A stretch of DNA of 59,960 nucleotides from Acetomicrobium sp. S15 = DSM 107314 (GTDB taxonomy: Bacteria; Synergistota; Synergistia; Synergistales; Thermosynergistaceae). The position numbers and the translations under genes are program-made. The stretch is from contig NZ_JADEVE010000127.1 of NCBI RefSeq assembly GCF_016125955.1, positions 1 through 59,960 of the forward strand, in the 5' to 3' direction. The notes under the pieces are model-generated. The model was not told the DNA's origin, did not search any database, and saw nothing but the letters and a program-made list of their open reading frames with translations. Positions 27,630-35,834 of the stretch are shown in pieces (position 1 is the stretch's first letter; each line of letters starts with the position of its first letter).

Positions 27630-28289
27630 ATGCGAATAGCATCTGAAGGGCGCAAAGGCATAGGCATTTTGGCGCTCCTCGCTATGGCGAGTTGGTTTGT
27701 GAGCCTGCCAATATGTGTGGCAATTGCCGTTTTCGCGCTCTTAGTGGCATGGTTTTACCGCGACCCGGATCGCAACCCGCCGTCCGATCCCGCCCTATGG
27801 GTAAGTCCCGCAGATGGGAAGGTCGTCGAGGTGGAAAGAGAGTTCTGTCAAGGTTTGGGGGAAGCGACGAAGGTGGGAATATTTATGTCGATCTTCGACG
27901 TCCACGTAAACAGGGCCCCCTTCTCCGGGCGAGTGATCTCGACGAGATATGTGCCGGGCAAAAAGTGGTTTGCTTTTGCTCCTAAGGTTTCGGAGGAGAA
28001 CGAGCGCCTCTACCTTTTGATCGATACCCCCTCGGGAGTAGCGCAGTTGGTCCAGATCGCCGGCATTTTGGCGAGGCGGATAGCTTGCAGGGTGAAAGAG
28101 GGAGACAGATTGGAGCGGGGTGAGCCTTTTGGTATGATAAAATTGGGTTCTAAGGTAGATGTGTATTTGCCTGAAGGTGTGAGGCCATTGGTCGGAGTTG
28201 GAGCAAAAGTTATGGCGGGGGAAACGCCGATTGGGGTGATGGATAATGAGCAGAAAGCGCAAGAAACGACGCAAGTACATAACTTTTAA
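27630..28289 (+). CDS. psd: Phosphatidylserine decarboxylase (short form)
   Basis: 219 residues with an N-terminal membrane anchor (ILALLAMASWFVSLPICVAI) and then the decarboxylase core: FYRDPDRNPP, VSPADGKVVEVE, IFMSIFDVHVNRAP and MIKLGSKVDVYLPE. The GS in KLGSK is where the proenzyme is expected to cleave itself to form the pyruvoyl group. It converts phosphatidylserine to phosphatidylethanolamine. The ATG at 27630 comes 2 nt after gyrA; TTG 27624 is an alternative. Its 3' end overlaps pssA by 44 nt. Confidence 0.9.
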   Translation: MRIASEGRKGIGILALLAMASWFVSLPICVAIAVFALLVAWFYRDPDRNPPSDPALWVSPADGKVVEVEREFCQGLGEATKVGIFMSIFDVHVNRAPFSGRVISTRYVPGKKWFAFAPKVSEENERLYLLIDTPSGVAQLVQIAGILARRIACRVKEGDRLERGEPFGMIKLGSKVDVYLPEGVRPLVGVGAKVMAGETPIGVMDNEQKAQETTQVHNF

Positions 28290-28980
28290 GCAAATTTTGC
28301 CCAACATGATCACGAGTGGCAATATATTGACGGGCGTCCTTTCTTTGGTGTTGGCCTGGCATGGTCATATCTTGCCCGCCGCTTGGCTCGTTCCGGTGGC
28401 GGGTATTTTTGACTTCATGGATGGCAAAGTCGCCCGCACCTTAGGAGGGAGCAGCTCTTTCGGGGTTGAGCTGGACAGCCTGGCTGACGTGGTGAGTTTC
28501 GGCGTCGTCCCTGCCATGATATTTTATTCCGCATATATGAAGGGGTTTTGGGGGGTCGTAGGGGCGCTCGTCATCGCCTTTTACGTCTTGTGCGGCGCTT
28601 TGCGTTTGGCTCGCTTTAATGTCACGTCTTTTTGCTCGGCCTTTCAAGGGCTTCCTATACCTGCAGCTGGGACCTTCCTTGCAGCTTTTGTAGTGGCTGG
28701 TTATGCTCTTCCTCCTTTAGCAGCAGCGGCGATTGTCTTTTGCACGGGAGGCTTGATGATATCGAACCTCCGCTACAGCAACTTCAAGATGCTTCACGCG
28801 AGGAACTTGAGCAAAACAAAGACATCGGCCTTGGCGATCCTGCTCGTAATCCTCTTTGTGATCTTTCGCAACGCCATGCCGCTCGCTGCCGTCTCGCTTT
28901 ACGTGGCAAGCGGCATCATCGGTTTCGATTGGGGTAGATGGCTTGCCACCGATGATGACGAGGCTACCGAGGAGATATAG
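28246..28980 (+). CDS. pssA: CDP-diacylglycerol-serine O-phosphatidyltransferase
   Basis: 244 residues, an integral membrane enzyme. The CDP-alcohol phosphatidyltransferase motif D-G-x2-A-R-x8-G-x3-D-x3-D is present as DGKVAR...GVELDSLAD. A basic N-terminus (SRKRKKRRK) precedes about seven hydrophobic segments. It makes phosphatidylserine, the substrate of Psd encoded by the overlapping upstream gene, so the pair forms the phosphatidylethanolamine branch. ATG 28246 lies inside psd with GGGGTGATGG before it, indicating coupled translation. Confidence 0.92.
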   Translation: MSRKRKKRRKYITFKQILPNMITSGNILTGVLSLVLAWHGHILPAAWLVPVAGIFDFMDGKVARTLGGSSSFGVELDSLADVVSFGVVPAMIFYSAYMKGFWGVVGALVIAFYVLCGALRLARFNVTSFCSAFQGLPIPAAGTFLAAFVVAGYALPPLAAAAIVFCTGGLMISNLRYSNFKMLHARNLSKTKTSALAILLVILFVIFRNAMPLAAVSLYVASGIIGFDWGRWLATDDDEATEEI

Positions 28981-29036
28981 GCCAACTCGCAGACCACTTG
29001 AAAGGTTGCGCATATCGCCGACTAACGGAGTTTGCG

Positions 29037-29531
29037 CTAATAACCTTTGATGCGCCTCATTGCCCATAGCAATACAAAACCTAGGCACGCTCCTGGTATG
29101 CTGCTCGCAAGGAATGCGGAGAGCAAAAAGCCGAAGCCTGCAACTTTTCCGGCTGCAGGTCCTATCAAGTAAGCGGAAAGGCTCGCGCCGATAGGCCCGG
29201 TGCCGAGCGGCTCGAGGAGAGTAGCCCAGTGTCGGCGTCCTTTGCCGAAAATGGGCAGACGAGATGCAAAACCCACCACGAGCGCTCCGGGCAGGCTTCC
29301 GGGGAAGGCGAAGATCGTGCCCGTGCCCATCGCATTTCTAATAACGCTGGCTACGAGCGCTGCCCCGGCCGCCCACCACGGTCCCAAAAGTACGCCCGCC
29401 ACGGCATTTACCGTATGCTGAAAGGGGTAACAACGCGTAGGGCCTATAGGAAAAGATATGCCGGAAAGCAACACGGCCGTCGCTGCGAGCACCCCGGCCA
29501 GTGCGAGCTTTCGTATCGCCTCGCGGTTCAT
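29037..29531 (-). CDS. thiW: Thiamin-precursor (thiazole) ECF transporter S component
   Basis: A 164-residue membrane protein with five to six helices. The motifs SFPIGPTRCYPFQHTVNAVA and FAFPGSLPGALVVGFASRL match ThiW, the proposed substrate-binding subunit for hydroxyethylthiazole uptake. It is the last gene of the TPP-riboswitch operon and overlaps thiY by 4 nt. The ECF energising module (EcfAA'T) is not in the window. It converges on pssA. Confidence 0.88.
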   Translation of the reverse strand: MNREAIRKLALAGVLAATAVLLSGISFPIGPTRCYPFQHTVNAVAGVLLGPWWAAGAALVASVIRNAMGTGTIFAFPGSLPGALVVGFASRLPIFGKGRRHWATLLEPLGTGPIGASLSAYLIGPAAGKVAGFGFLLSAFLASSIPGACLGFVLLWAMRRIKGY

Positions 29532-30466
29532 TTAGTTACACCCCCACTCCATAAAAGTTTATTCACGTCGATCGGGCTCTTTATCAGCCCGAATTCTGAG
29601 GCGAAATCGGCAAAGCGCTGCCATCTCGCGATGTCAAGCAGTTGGCTCTGCGCGTAAAGCGGAAGCGTTAGTATAAAGACCTCCCGTTCAAGCTCCTTTG
29701 GTGCCTCAGGAAGGGCTTTAAAGTAAAGAGAAAGCGCCTCTTCGGGGTCGCGCCTAACGTCGTCTATGGCCCTTTGGATGGCACGCCTAAAGCTGTGCAG
29801 GGCCTCCTCGTTTTGAGCAGCGTATTCAGCGCTGGTCACCATCACTAACTCGTCGAACTCGGGTATGCCATGTTCTTCGAAGGCGAAAAAGGCAGGCTTG
29901 TATCCTTCTTGCCTTAATTCTACGAACTCGTAGTTCCTGTAACCTCCAGAGACAGCATCCACCTTGCCCGAGACGAGCGATTGGACTATGGTAAATCCCA
30001 CGTGGATGAGCTGATATCGCGAGATGCCGTTTATCTTAGCGAAAGCCTCCGTGAGCACGTCCATTACGCTTGGCACCGTATATCCTATCTTTTTGCCCTC
30101 GAGGTCTTTCGGCTTTTTAATCCCTCTATCTTCAAGGTATAGCAAGGTGGTCAGCGGATGCCCTATGAGGCGTCCGGCGACCTTGATCGGTATTCCCTCC
30201 GATGCTGCCACTATCGTCTGGGGTTGATAAGATATGCCGAGCTCCACCGCTTTCGCTGCTGCGAGTTTCAGCGGGTCTGACGTATCTGAGGGGGATAAAA
30301 ACTCCACTTCCAATTCTTCGCCTGCGAAATATCCCCTTTCGCGAGCCACATAAAGGGGGAGGTGATCCACGTTGGGAAACCAATCGAGCATCAAGCGCAC
30401 TTCTTTTGCGCTCGCAGGAGCTGCTATGGCGAAGATCACAGACAAGATCGCGACCAATTTTTTCAT
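29528..30466 (-). CDS. thiY: ABC transporter substrate-binding protein for a thiamin pyrimidine precursor
   Basis: 312 residues. A signal peptide (KKLVAILSVIFAIAAPASA) is followed by an NMT1/THI5-like domain starting VRLMLDWFPNVDHLPLYVAR, the hallmark of ThiY-type proteins that bind formylaminopyrimidine or HMP. GISYQPQTIVAASEGIPIKV and GKKIGYT are also typical. It acts in the periplasm with the ThiX permease and ThiZ ATPase encoded just upstream. AAGGAGGG lies 8 nt before the ATG. Placement behind a TPP riboswitch supports the thiamin role. Confidence 0.88.
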   Translation of the reverse strand: MKKLVAILSVIFAIAAPASAKEVRLMLDWFPNVDHLPLYVARERGYFAGEELEVEFLSPSDTSDPLKLAAAKAVELGISYQPQTIVAASEGIPIKVAGRLIGHPLTTLLYLEDRGIKKPKDLEGKKIGYTVPSVMDVLTEAFAKINGISRYQLIHVGFTIVQSLVSGKVDAVSGGYRNYEFVELRQEGYKPAFFAFEEHGIPEFDELVMVTSAEYAAQNEEALHSFRRAIQRAIDDVRRDPEEALSLYFKALPEAPKELEREVFILTLPLYAQSQLLDIARWQRFADFASEFGLIKSPIDVNKLLWSGGVTK

Positions 30467-30470
30467 CTTT

Positions 30471-31214
30471 TTAACCCTCCTTCTTCCAGTAGAGCACCTT
30501 ATTCTCCACCAACCCCACCAGTCCCCATAAGCCCATGCCTATCAGCGTGAGCCAAAGGATCGATGCGAAGACCATATCAGCCCGAAGTCTGGCGTTCATC
30601 TGAATCATGAGATAGCCCAGCCCCCTTTGGGCCCCTACCCACTCCCCTATGACGGCGCCTATGGTGGCTACGGCGACCGCCATCTTTAACCCGGCGAAGA
30701 ATGACGGCAATGCCCACGGCCAGTGGAGCAACCGCAGCTTCTGCCAGAAGGAGGCGTCCATCAAATCGAAGAGCAGTTCGTAGTCTTTATCGCAATTTTT
30801 GAAACCCTCCAAGAGCGATACAGTGATTGGGAAGAATATAATCACCGCTGCCATCACCACCTTGCTCGTGACGCCGTAACCGAGCCATACTATGAGGAGC
30901 GGTGCGAGGGCAAAGACTGGGATAGCCTGAGAGGCCACAAGCAGCGGGGAAAGAGCACGTTCTACAATCTTGTGATAAAACATGGAAATAGCAAGCGGCA
31001 CAGCCACAGCTAAAGCCAACGCTAACCCGAGGAGGATCTCGGCTGCCGTGGTCATGGCATGAGTGAACAAGATTGACGCCTGTAAAAAGGAAACTGCGAA
31101 GACGCGCGATGGCGGAGGTAGTATGAAGGGCTGAACGTTGAAGAGACGGCATCCCACTTCCCAGACTATGAAAAACGCACAGAGCGGAACGAATGCTGCT
31201 GATCTATTGTGCAA
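30471..31214 (-). CDS. thiX: ABC transporter permease for a thiamin pyrimidine precursor
   Basis: A 247-residue SsuC/TauC-type permease with about six helices. After the first helix comes PFILPPPSRVFAV, a family mark. The EAA loop near DLMDASFWQKLRLLHWPWAL contacts the ATPase, and IGEWVGAQRGLGYLM is characteristic of the class. It starts at TTG 31214, overlapping the ATPase stop by 11 nt, and ends 4 nt before thiY. Membership of this operon assigns the thiamin substrate; fold alone would also allow sulfonates or nitrate. Confidence 0.88.
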   Translation of the reverse strand: MHNRSAAFVPLCAFFIVWEVGCRLFNVQPFILPPPSRVFAVSFLQASILFTHAMTTAAEILLGLALALAVAVPLAISMFYHKIVERALSPLLVASQAIPVFALAPLLIVWLGYGVTSKVVMAAVIIFFPITVSLLEGFKNCDKDYELLFDLMDASFWQKLRLLHWPWALPSFFAGLKMAVAVATIGAVIGEWVGAQRGLGYLMIQMNARLRADMVFASILWLTLIGMGLWGLVGLVENKVLYWKKEG

Positions 31215-31947
31215 CTGTCAACTCCCTCTTCAGCTCAGAGAGCACAACCTCTTTGTAGCGTCCTATCTCCGGATCAGAGGGTCTGCGCGGCTTCGGCGAG
31301 GTGATGTGGATGTGCTCGAGAGGCCTCATTGGAGAGGACGAAAGGATGACGACGTCGTCGGCCAGAAGGAGAGCCTCTTCGACGTCGTGGGTGATCATCA
31401 AGACGGTTTTCCCGAACTCGAGTTGCAGGTTCAAGAGCTCTCCCTGGAGTATGCTCCTCGTCAATGCGTCGAGGGCGGAGAGCGGCTCGTCGAGGAGGGC
31501 CAATTCCCTATCGAACGCGAGCGTCCTCACCAATGCGGTTCTCTGGCGCATTCCGCCCGAAACCTGATGCGGCAGATAGTTTTCGAAGCCGGACAGGCCG
31601 AAGCGCGCAAAGAGGTCCCTGACGGTTTTGCGGTCATCTTCTTTTTGCCTCTTGAGAATCTTCATGGGAAGGAGCGCATTTTCTTCGAGAGAAAGCCATG
31701 GAAGGAGCAGGTCCTTTTGCTGCATATAGGCGGCAACATGCTTGAGGTCGTTTACGGTTTGACCGCCCCAAGATATCTCTCCGGAATCCATGGACAGCAC
31801 CCCCATGAGCACGTCGAAAAACGTGCTTTTGCCGCAACCAGAAGGGCCGACGAGGGCGCAGAAAGCGCCGCGCGGAACCTCCAAATTCAGATCCTTAAAG
31901 ACCGATAAGTCTGCGAAACTTTTGGATAGATGAGTCACTTTTAAGAT
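31204..31947 (-). CDS. thiZ: ABC transporter ATP-binding protein for a thiamin pyrimidine precursor
   Basis: A 247-residue ATPase. Walker A is GPSGCGKST, the signature VSGGMRQR, Walker B LALLDEPLSALD and the switch MITHDVEEA. The start is unclear. Family comparison and the ribosome binding site AGGGAGGT (31962-31955) point to an AUC codon at 31947-31945, giving MLKVTHLSKSF. The only standard codons are GTG 31938, far from the ribosome binding site, and GTG 32010, which lies within the riboswitch P1 helix and would add an unnatural 21 residues. It is the first gene after the TPP riboswitch. Confidence 0.88.
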   Translation of the reverse strand: MLKVTHLSKSFADLSVFKDLNLEVPRGAFCALVGPSGCGKSTFFDVLMGVLSMDSGEISWGGQTVNDLKHVAAYMQQKDLLLPWLSLEENALLPMKILKRQKEDDRKTVRDLFARFGLSGFENYLPHQVSGGMRQRTALVRTLAFDRELALLDEPLSALDALTRSILQGELLNLQLEFGKTVLMITHDVEEALLLADDVVILSSSPMRPLEHIHITSPKPRRPSDPEIGRYKEVVLSELKRELTVAQ

Positions 31948-31950
31948 ATT

Positions 31951-31981
31951 GCCGACCTCCCTTTGTGCCGGGCATGTCGGC
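31951..31981 (-). promoter_or_regulatory. Hairpin partly hiding the thiZ ribosome binding site
   Basis: On the minus strand GCCGAC (31981-31976) pairs with GTCGGC (31956-31951). The ribosome binding site AGGGAGGT overlaps the 3' arm and the loop. As no U-tract follows, this looks like the translational expression platform of the TPP riboswitch. Confidence 0.55.
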
Positions 31982-32004
31982 GGTAGGAAGGATTTGTCGA
32001 GAGG

Positions 32005-32101
32005 GTGCACCTTCCCTGCGCCGGTATGACCCGGATCAGGTTCCAGGGGTCGAGGTTGGCTACCTCCTCTCAGTCGGTTTTATTCGACTCCCCCGATGCA
32101 C
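32005..32101 (-). ncRNA. TPP riboswitch (THI element)
   Basis: The conserved core reads on the minus strand: CTGAGAGG, then ACCTGATCCGGGTCATACCGG and GCAGGGAAGG, the pyrimidine- and pyrophosphate-sensing parts of the thiamin pyrophosphate aptamer. P1 is formed by GTGCATC (32101-32095) and GGTGCAC (32011-32005). It lies 58 nt before the proposed thiZ start and should switch the thiZXYW operon off when TPP is plentiful. Confidence 0.95.
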
Positions 32102-32105
32102 TTTT

Positions 32106-32134
32106 TATATACATCTTTGTCGCCGTGTCGTCAA
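32106..32134 (-). promoter_or_regulatory. Sigma-70-type promoter of the thi operon
   Basis: On the minus strand TTGACG (32134-32129), a 17-nt spacer and TATATA (32111-32106). The start of transcription would fall at the 5' edge of riboswitch P1. Confidence 0.65.
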
Positions 32135-32282
32135 TCGGCTGTCTTGTTTGCACGAGATCTATCTTTACCGACCAGAGCGTGCGATTGCCGATATTGTGTC
32201 CACGTCGCATTGCTGAGGATCCCTTTGAGCACGACGCCATTTGTGCCGTTTTAGCGAAACCCCATCGCCTCGGGGATCCTTA

Positions 32283-32291
32283 TGTTAAAAT
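32283..32291 (+). promoter_or_regulatory. Possible extended -10 promoter of the hutP-like gene
   Basis: TG-T-TAAAAT at 32283-32291, no clear -35. It is about 72 nt before the ATG and divergent from the thi promoter. The 9-nt element is identical to that before gyrA. Confidence 0.45.
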
Positions 32292-32362
32292 AAAAACACA
32301 AAGGTGCACACATAGAGGATTTGAAGGACAAGCCTCGATATATAAAGAGGAGGGAGTATGGC

Positions 32363-32899
32363 ATGTTTTGGAGGCGCGAGAGGGCCGAGGCCGAGGACGA
32401 TGAGCAAAAGGATCTGCCGCCTGAGGAGAAACCGAGTGGGTTAAAAGAGAACAGAGAGCTGGGCAAAATTTCTCTCACCTTTCACATTGGCGACGAGAGT
32501 CAAGTTGGGCGAGTGGCCTTGCTTTTGGCCTCCACCACCTCTCCGGAAGCAGAGGAGGAGTGCAAGGATCAAATAGCGGCTATGGGGTGGCGCTCTGTGG
32601 CTACAGAGGTAGGGGGGTTGGCCGGAGAGGTCCCGCATAAGCTGACGAGGGCGGTGGTGGGCGCTGCTTTGAACGGGGGGGTTGTGAGCAAGAGCAGCGG
32701 AGAGATGCATGCCTTAATGCACGCTACCGCGGAGGCTATCGGCAGTTTTATGGCGATGAGCCTCTTGGAATCCAGCGTAGGCGTTAAACTCGCTATAGTT
32801 AGAAATGACGGTTGGTTGGCTGTGGCAGTCGTCGGCGACGCGGCTTATCATGCGATGGCTCATCACGAGCGAAGCGGCTTGGGTATAATGCATATATGA
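32363..32899 (+). CDS. HutP-family RNA-binding regulator
   Basis: 178 residues. After a 45-residue charged, acidic extension comes a HutP-like domain: [28 protein letters not shown] and the C-terminal [12 protein letters not shown]. In Bacillus HutP the two histidines of the HALYH helix and the one in the last motif bind metal, and the hexamer binds mRNA when histidine is present, preventing termination in the hut operon. All three histidines are kept here. No hut genes are nearby, so the target is unknown. ATG 32363 follows GAGGAGGG by 8 nt; an in-frame codon at 32321 is less likely. rpmE follows closely. Confidence 0.8.
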   Translation: MFWRRERAEAEDDEQKDLPPEEKPSGLKENRELGKISLTFHIGDESQVGRVALLLASTTSPEAEEECKDQIAAMGWRSVATEVGGLAGEVPHKLTRAVVGAALNGGVVSKSSGEMHALMHATAEAIGSFMAMSLLESSVGVKLAIVRNDGWLAVAVVGDAAYHAMAHHERSGLGIMHI

Positions 32900-32913
32900 A
32901 GGAGGTGACGCTC

Positions 32914-33159
32914 TTGAAAAAGGATATTCATCCCAAATACGATCGCTGCACAGTCGTATGCGCTTGCGGCAACACCTTTGAGACAAGGTCTACGTTGCCG
33001 GAGATAAGGGTTTCCGTTTGCTCTGAATGTCATCCATTTTATACGGGAAAGCGAGGCCGTATGGCCGAGGCCGGGCAAGTGGAGAAGTTCCAGAAGAAAT
33101 ATGCTGGCATAGACTACGGTCAGAAGAAAGATGCAGAAGAGGGCAGCGCAAGGGAATAG
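32914..33159 (+). CDS. rpmE: 50S ribosomal protein L31 (zinc-binding type)
   Basis: An 81-residue basic protein. KDIHPKY opens it and the zinc ligands are CACG and [11 protein letters not shown], so this is the zinc form of L31. A 15-residue charged tail beyond the usual end is present. Start TTG 32914 is preceded by GAAGGAGGTG at the right distance; the ATG at 32896 would overlap the hutP-like gene and put the ribosome binding site inside the coding region. It overlaps thyX by 29 nt. Confidence 0.93.
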   Translation: MKKDIHPKYDRCTVVCACGNTFETRSTLPEIRVSVCSECHPFYTGKRGRMAEAGQVEKFQKKYAGIDYGQKKDAEEGSARE

Positions 33160-33853
33160 CTGTGTATCGTTGTTAAGTCATACGCCTGAACCGGATAAGC
33201 TGGTGGCTGCGGCTGCGCGGTTGTGTTATAGTTCCTCCTCTGCCTCGAACCTCCTCGAGGGGATGGGGGTGGAGGAGGAGAAAAAGCTTATCTGCCAACT
33301 GCGGCAGAGTGGACATCTGTCCCCTTTTGAGCACGCCTCCTTTTCTTTCGCCTTGGGAGGGATCAGTCGCACGTGTTCTCACCAGCTGGTTCGCCACCGC
33401 ATCGCAAGCTTCAGCCAGCAGAGCCAACGCTACGTGTCCATGAGGGAAGCACAATATGTCATGCCTTTGTCTATAAGAGATTCGGAAGCAGCTCGCAGCG
33501 TTTTTGAGGAGCATATGTCCCGTTCCAGTGTCCTTTACAGGGAGCTGGTCGAGATGGGGATCCCTAAAGAAGATGCCCGCTTTGTGCTTCCCCAGGCGTG
33601 GGAGACCCGCATGGTAGTGACGATGAATGCAAGGGAGCTCCTTCACTTCTTCGAGCTCAGGCTGTGCCGCAGGGCGCAGTGGGAGATCAGAGAAGTGGCC
33701 AGGAAAATGCTCGTTTTGGTCAGAGAGGTGGCGCCGCTTCTGTTTGAGTTAGCCGGCCCACCTTGCCTGCTTTATGGCAAATGTCCTGAAGCGCTTCCTT
33801 GTGGTCGCCCCTACGCGCATGGGGATATAGAAGCGCTGTTGAGTGAAGAATGA
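33131..33853 (+). CDS. thyX: FAD-dependent thymidylate synthase
   Basis: 240 residues. The ThyX signature RHRxxSxxxxSQR is at residues 88-100 ([13 protein letters not shown]). It makes dTMP from dUMP using methylene-tetrahydrofolate and reduced FAD, replacing Thy[21 protein letters not shown] near the start and the C-terminal [19 protein letters not shown] are family-like; the tail has three cysteines. ATG 33131 overlaps rpmE; TTG 33170 is an alternative closer to the usual family start. Confidence 0.93.
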   Translation: MQKRAAQGNSCVSLLSHTPEPDKLVAAAARLCYSSSSASNLLEGMGVEEEKKLICQLRQSGHLSPFEHASFSFALGGISRTCSHQLVRHRIASFSQQSQRYVSMREAQYVMPLSIRDSEAARSVFEEHMSRSSVLYRELVEMGIPKEDARFVLPQAWETRMVVTMNARELLHFFELRLCRRAQWEIREVARKMLVLVREVAPLLFELAGPPCLLYGKCPEALPCGRPYAHGDIEALLSEE

Positions 33854-33883
33854 AGCTTGGTATATGCGGGAGAGTAGACGACG

Positions 33884-34960
33884 ATGGATTTGGAAGACAA
33901 ACTGAATGAGGTGGAAAAAAACTACCGCGACCTTGAGGAGCGCTTGAGCGATCCCAGCGTGGCTTCTAATCCGCTTGAGGTATCCAAACTGGCCAGGCGA
34001 TATGCAGAGCTCGGCCATGTGGTGAGCAAGTATAGGGAATACAAAGAGGTTGCCTCTAAATTGCGCCAAGCACGCGAAATTCTCGAGTCCGAGAGTGACG
34101 AGGAGATGCGTCAGTTGGCGCACGAGGAGCTTCGTACTCTGGAGCCCCAACTTGAGGAGTTGGAGGCACAGATCAAGCTCCTCTTGCTTCCCAAGGATCC
34201 GAACGACGATAGAAACGTCATAGTGGAGATACGGGCAGGCGCAGGCGGCGAGGAGGCTAGCCTCTTCGCGGCTGTGTTGTTCCGCATGTATATGCGCTAC
34301 GCTGAGCGCAAAGGATGGACTACGGAGATGCTCAGCTCGAGTGAGACGGGCCTTAAAGGTTTCAAAGAGGTCATATTTCGTATCGAAGGAGAAGGCGCGT
34401 ATAGCTTGCTCAAATATGAAAGCGGCGTGCATCGCGTTCAACGCGTTCCTGTGACCGAAGCGAGCGGTCGCATCCATACATCGACCGCCACTGTTGCGGT
34501 TCTGCCGGAGGCGGAAGAAGTGGATGTCCACATAGATCCGGACGATTTGAAGATTGACACCTTCCGTGCCAGCGGTGCAGGCGGACAATACGTGAACATG
34601 ACAGACTCCGCCGTTCGGATAACGCATTTGCCGACAGGCATCGTCGTGACTTGCCAGGATGAGCGATCCCAGCTCAAAAATAGAGTAAAAGCCATGCAGC
34701 TTCTGAGGGCGAAACTCTACGAGATGGAAACGAAAAAGCAGGAGGACGAGCTTGCCGCCGAACGGAAGGGTCAGATCGGCACGGCCGAGCGGTCCGAGCG
34801 GATACGGACCTATAATTACCCTCAAAATCGCGTTACCGATCATCGCATAGGGCTTACGCTCTATAAACTGGACCAAATTTTAGACGGAGACCTCGATGAG
34901 CTGATCGAGGCCCTCGTAATGGCCGACCAGTCGGAGAGGCTCAAGCGGTTAGAGGCTTAA
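33884..34960 (+). CDS. prfA: Peptide chain release factor 1
   Basis: 358 residues, standard for RF1. The GGQ motif that triggers peptide release is G233-G234-Q235 ([16 protein letters not shown]). The RF1-type decoding region is near [20 protein letters not shown]. It recognises UAA and UAG stop codons. It is followed 4 nt later by prmC, which methylates the GGQ glutamine, a widely conserved pair. Confidence 0.95.
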   Translation: MDLEDKLNEVEKNYRDLEERLSDPSVASNPLEVSKLARRYAELGHVVSKYREYKEVASKLRQAREILESESDEEMRQLAHEELRTLEPQLEELEAQIKLLLLPKDPNDDRNVIVEIRAGAGGEEASLFAAVLFRMYMRYAERKGWTTEMLSSSETGLKGFKEVIFRIEGEGAYSLLKYESGVHRVQRVPVTEASGRIHTSTATVAVLPEAEEVDVHIDPDDLKIDTFRASGAGGQYVNMTDSAVRITHLPTGIVVTCQDERSQLKNRVKAMQLLRAKLYEMETKKQEDELAAERKGQIGTAERSERIRTYNYPQNRVTDHRIGLTLYKLDQILDGDLDELIEALVMADQSERLKRLEA

Positions 34961-34964
34961 CCCT

Positions 34965-35816
34965 TTGGTGACAGTAGCGGAAATTAGGCGTTCCCTGACG
35001 ACATTATTACGAGATGGCGCAATAGACAACGCTGCATTTGAAGCGGATCTACTGTTGTGCCACGAGTTGGGTTGGAAGAGAGATCGCCTCTTTCTAAACT
35101 CGGAATACTCCCTGTCGTCACATCAGGCGGAGAGGTTGATCGCGCTGGCCAGACGAAGGGCGAATCGCGAGCCGCTCGCGTATGTGTTGGGAGAATGGGA
35201 GTTTTGGGGAATGCCGTTAGCTGTTGGGCCTGGTTGCCTTGTGCCGCGTCCGGAGACTGAGTTTTTGGTCGAAGTGGCCCTTTCCTGTTTTGAGGAGGGG
35301 CTCTTTTTAGATTGGGGCACGGGAAGCGGGTGCATAGCTGCAGCAATAGCTACGGAAAGGCCGTCGGCCCGCGGTATTGCTGCCGATGTCAGTTCTCGTG
35401 CGTTGGCCTTTGCGCGGCAAAACCTTCTCCGCTATGGATTAATCGATAGGATAGCGCTATGCTGTGAGAGCGATCCGCTTCACTTGCAATTAGACGATGC
35501 TTCTTTGGAGCTGATCGTGAGCAATCCTCCCTATATCCCTACCGGAAAGCTAAAAGGCCTCATGCCCGAGGTTTCCCTTTATGAACCGAAAGAGGCACTG
35601 GATGGTGGGGAAGACGGGCTCGTCGCTTACAGGCCTTTGTTGAGAGCATCGTCGCGGTTTTTGCGAAGAGGCGGTTTTCTGGTCGTTGAGGTAGGCGATA
35701 AGGAACAGGCGGATGCCTTGATGGAAATTGGTGCTGGGGTTCTGGAGTTCGTCGACTGCATGAGCGACTACGGCGGCATCCCCAGGGTGTGCTTGTGGCG
35801 CAAGGCCGATCTTTAG
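34965..35816 (+). CDS. prmC: Release factor glutamine methyltransferase
   Basis: 283 residues. A helical N-terminal domain is followed by a Rossmann methyltransferase domain. LDWGTGSGCIAAAIA binds S-adenosylmethionine and NPPYIP is the catalytic motif for amide methylation. It methylates Gln of GGQ in RF1 and RF2. It starts at TTG 34965 or GTG 34968, right behind prfA. The C-terminus ends immediately at the trxB leader. Confidence 0.92.
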   Translation: MVTVAEIRRSLTTLLRDGAIDNAAFEADLLLCHELGWKRDRLFLNSEYSLSSHQAERLIALARRRANREPLAYVLGEWEFWGMPLAVGPGCLVPRPETEFLVEVALSCFEEGLFLDWGTGSGCIAAAIATERPSARGIAADVSSRALAFARQNLLRYGLIDRIALCCESDPLHLQLDDASLELIVSNPPYIPTGKLKGLMPEVSLYEPKEALDGGEDGLVAYRPLLRASSRFLRRGGFLVVEVGDKEQADALMEIGAGVLEFVDCMSDYGGIPRVCLWRKADL

Positions 35817-35834
35817 ATGGGAGGATTGAACGAA

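Noticed and set aside
28999-29047. AAAGGTT/AACCTTT pair between pssA and thiW as a shared terminator
   Set aside because: The 7-bp stem would enclose a loop of over 30 nt and no T-run follows.
33749-34876. 375-residue minus-strand frame opposite prfA
   Set aside because: Mirror of a highly conserved RF1 gene; composition typical of an antisense shadow.
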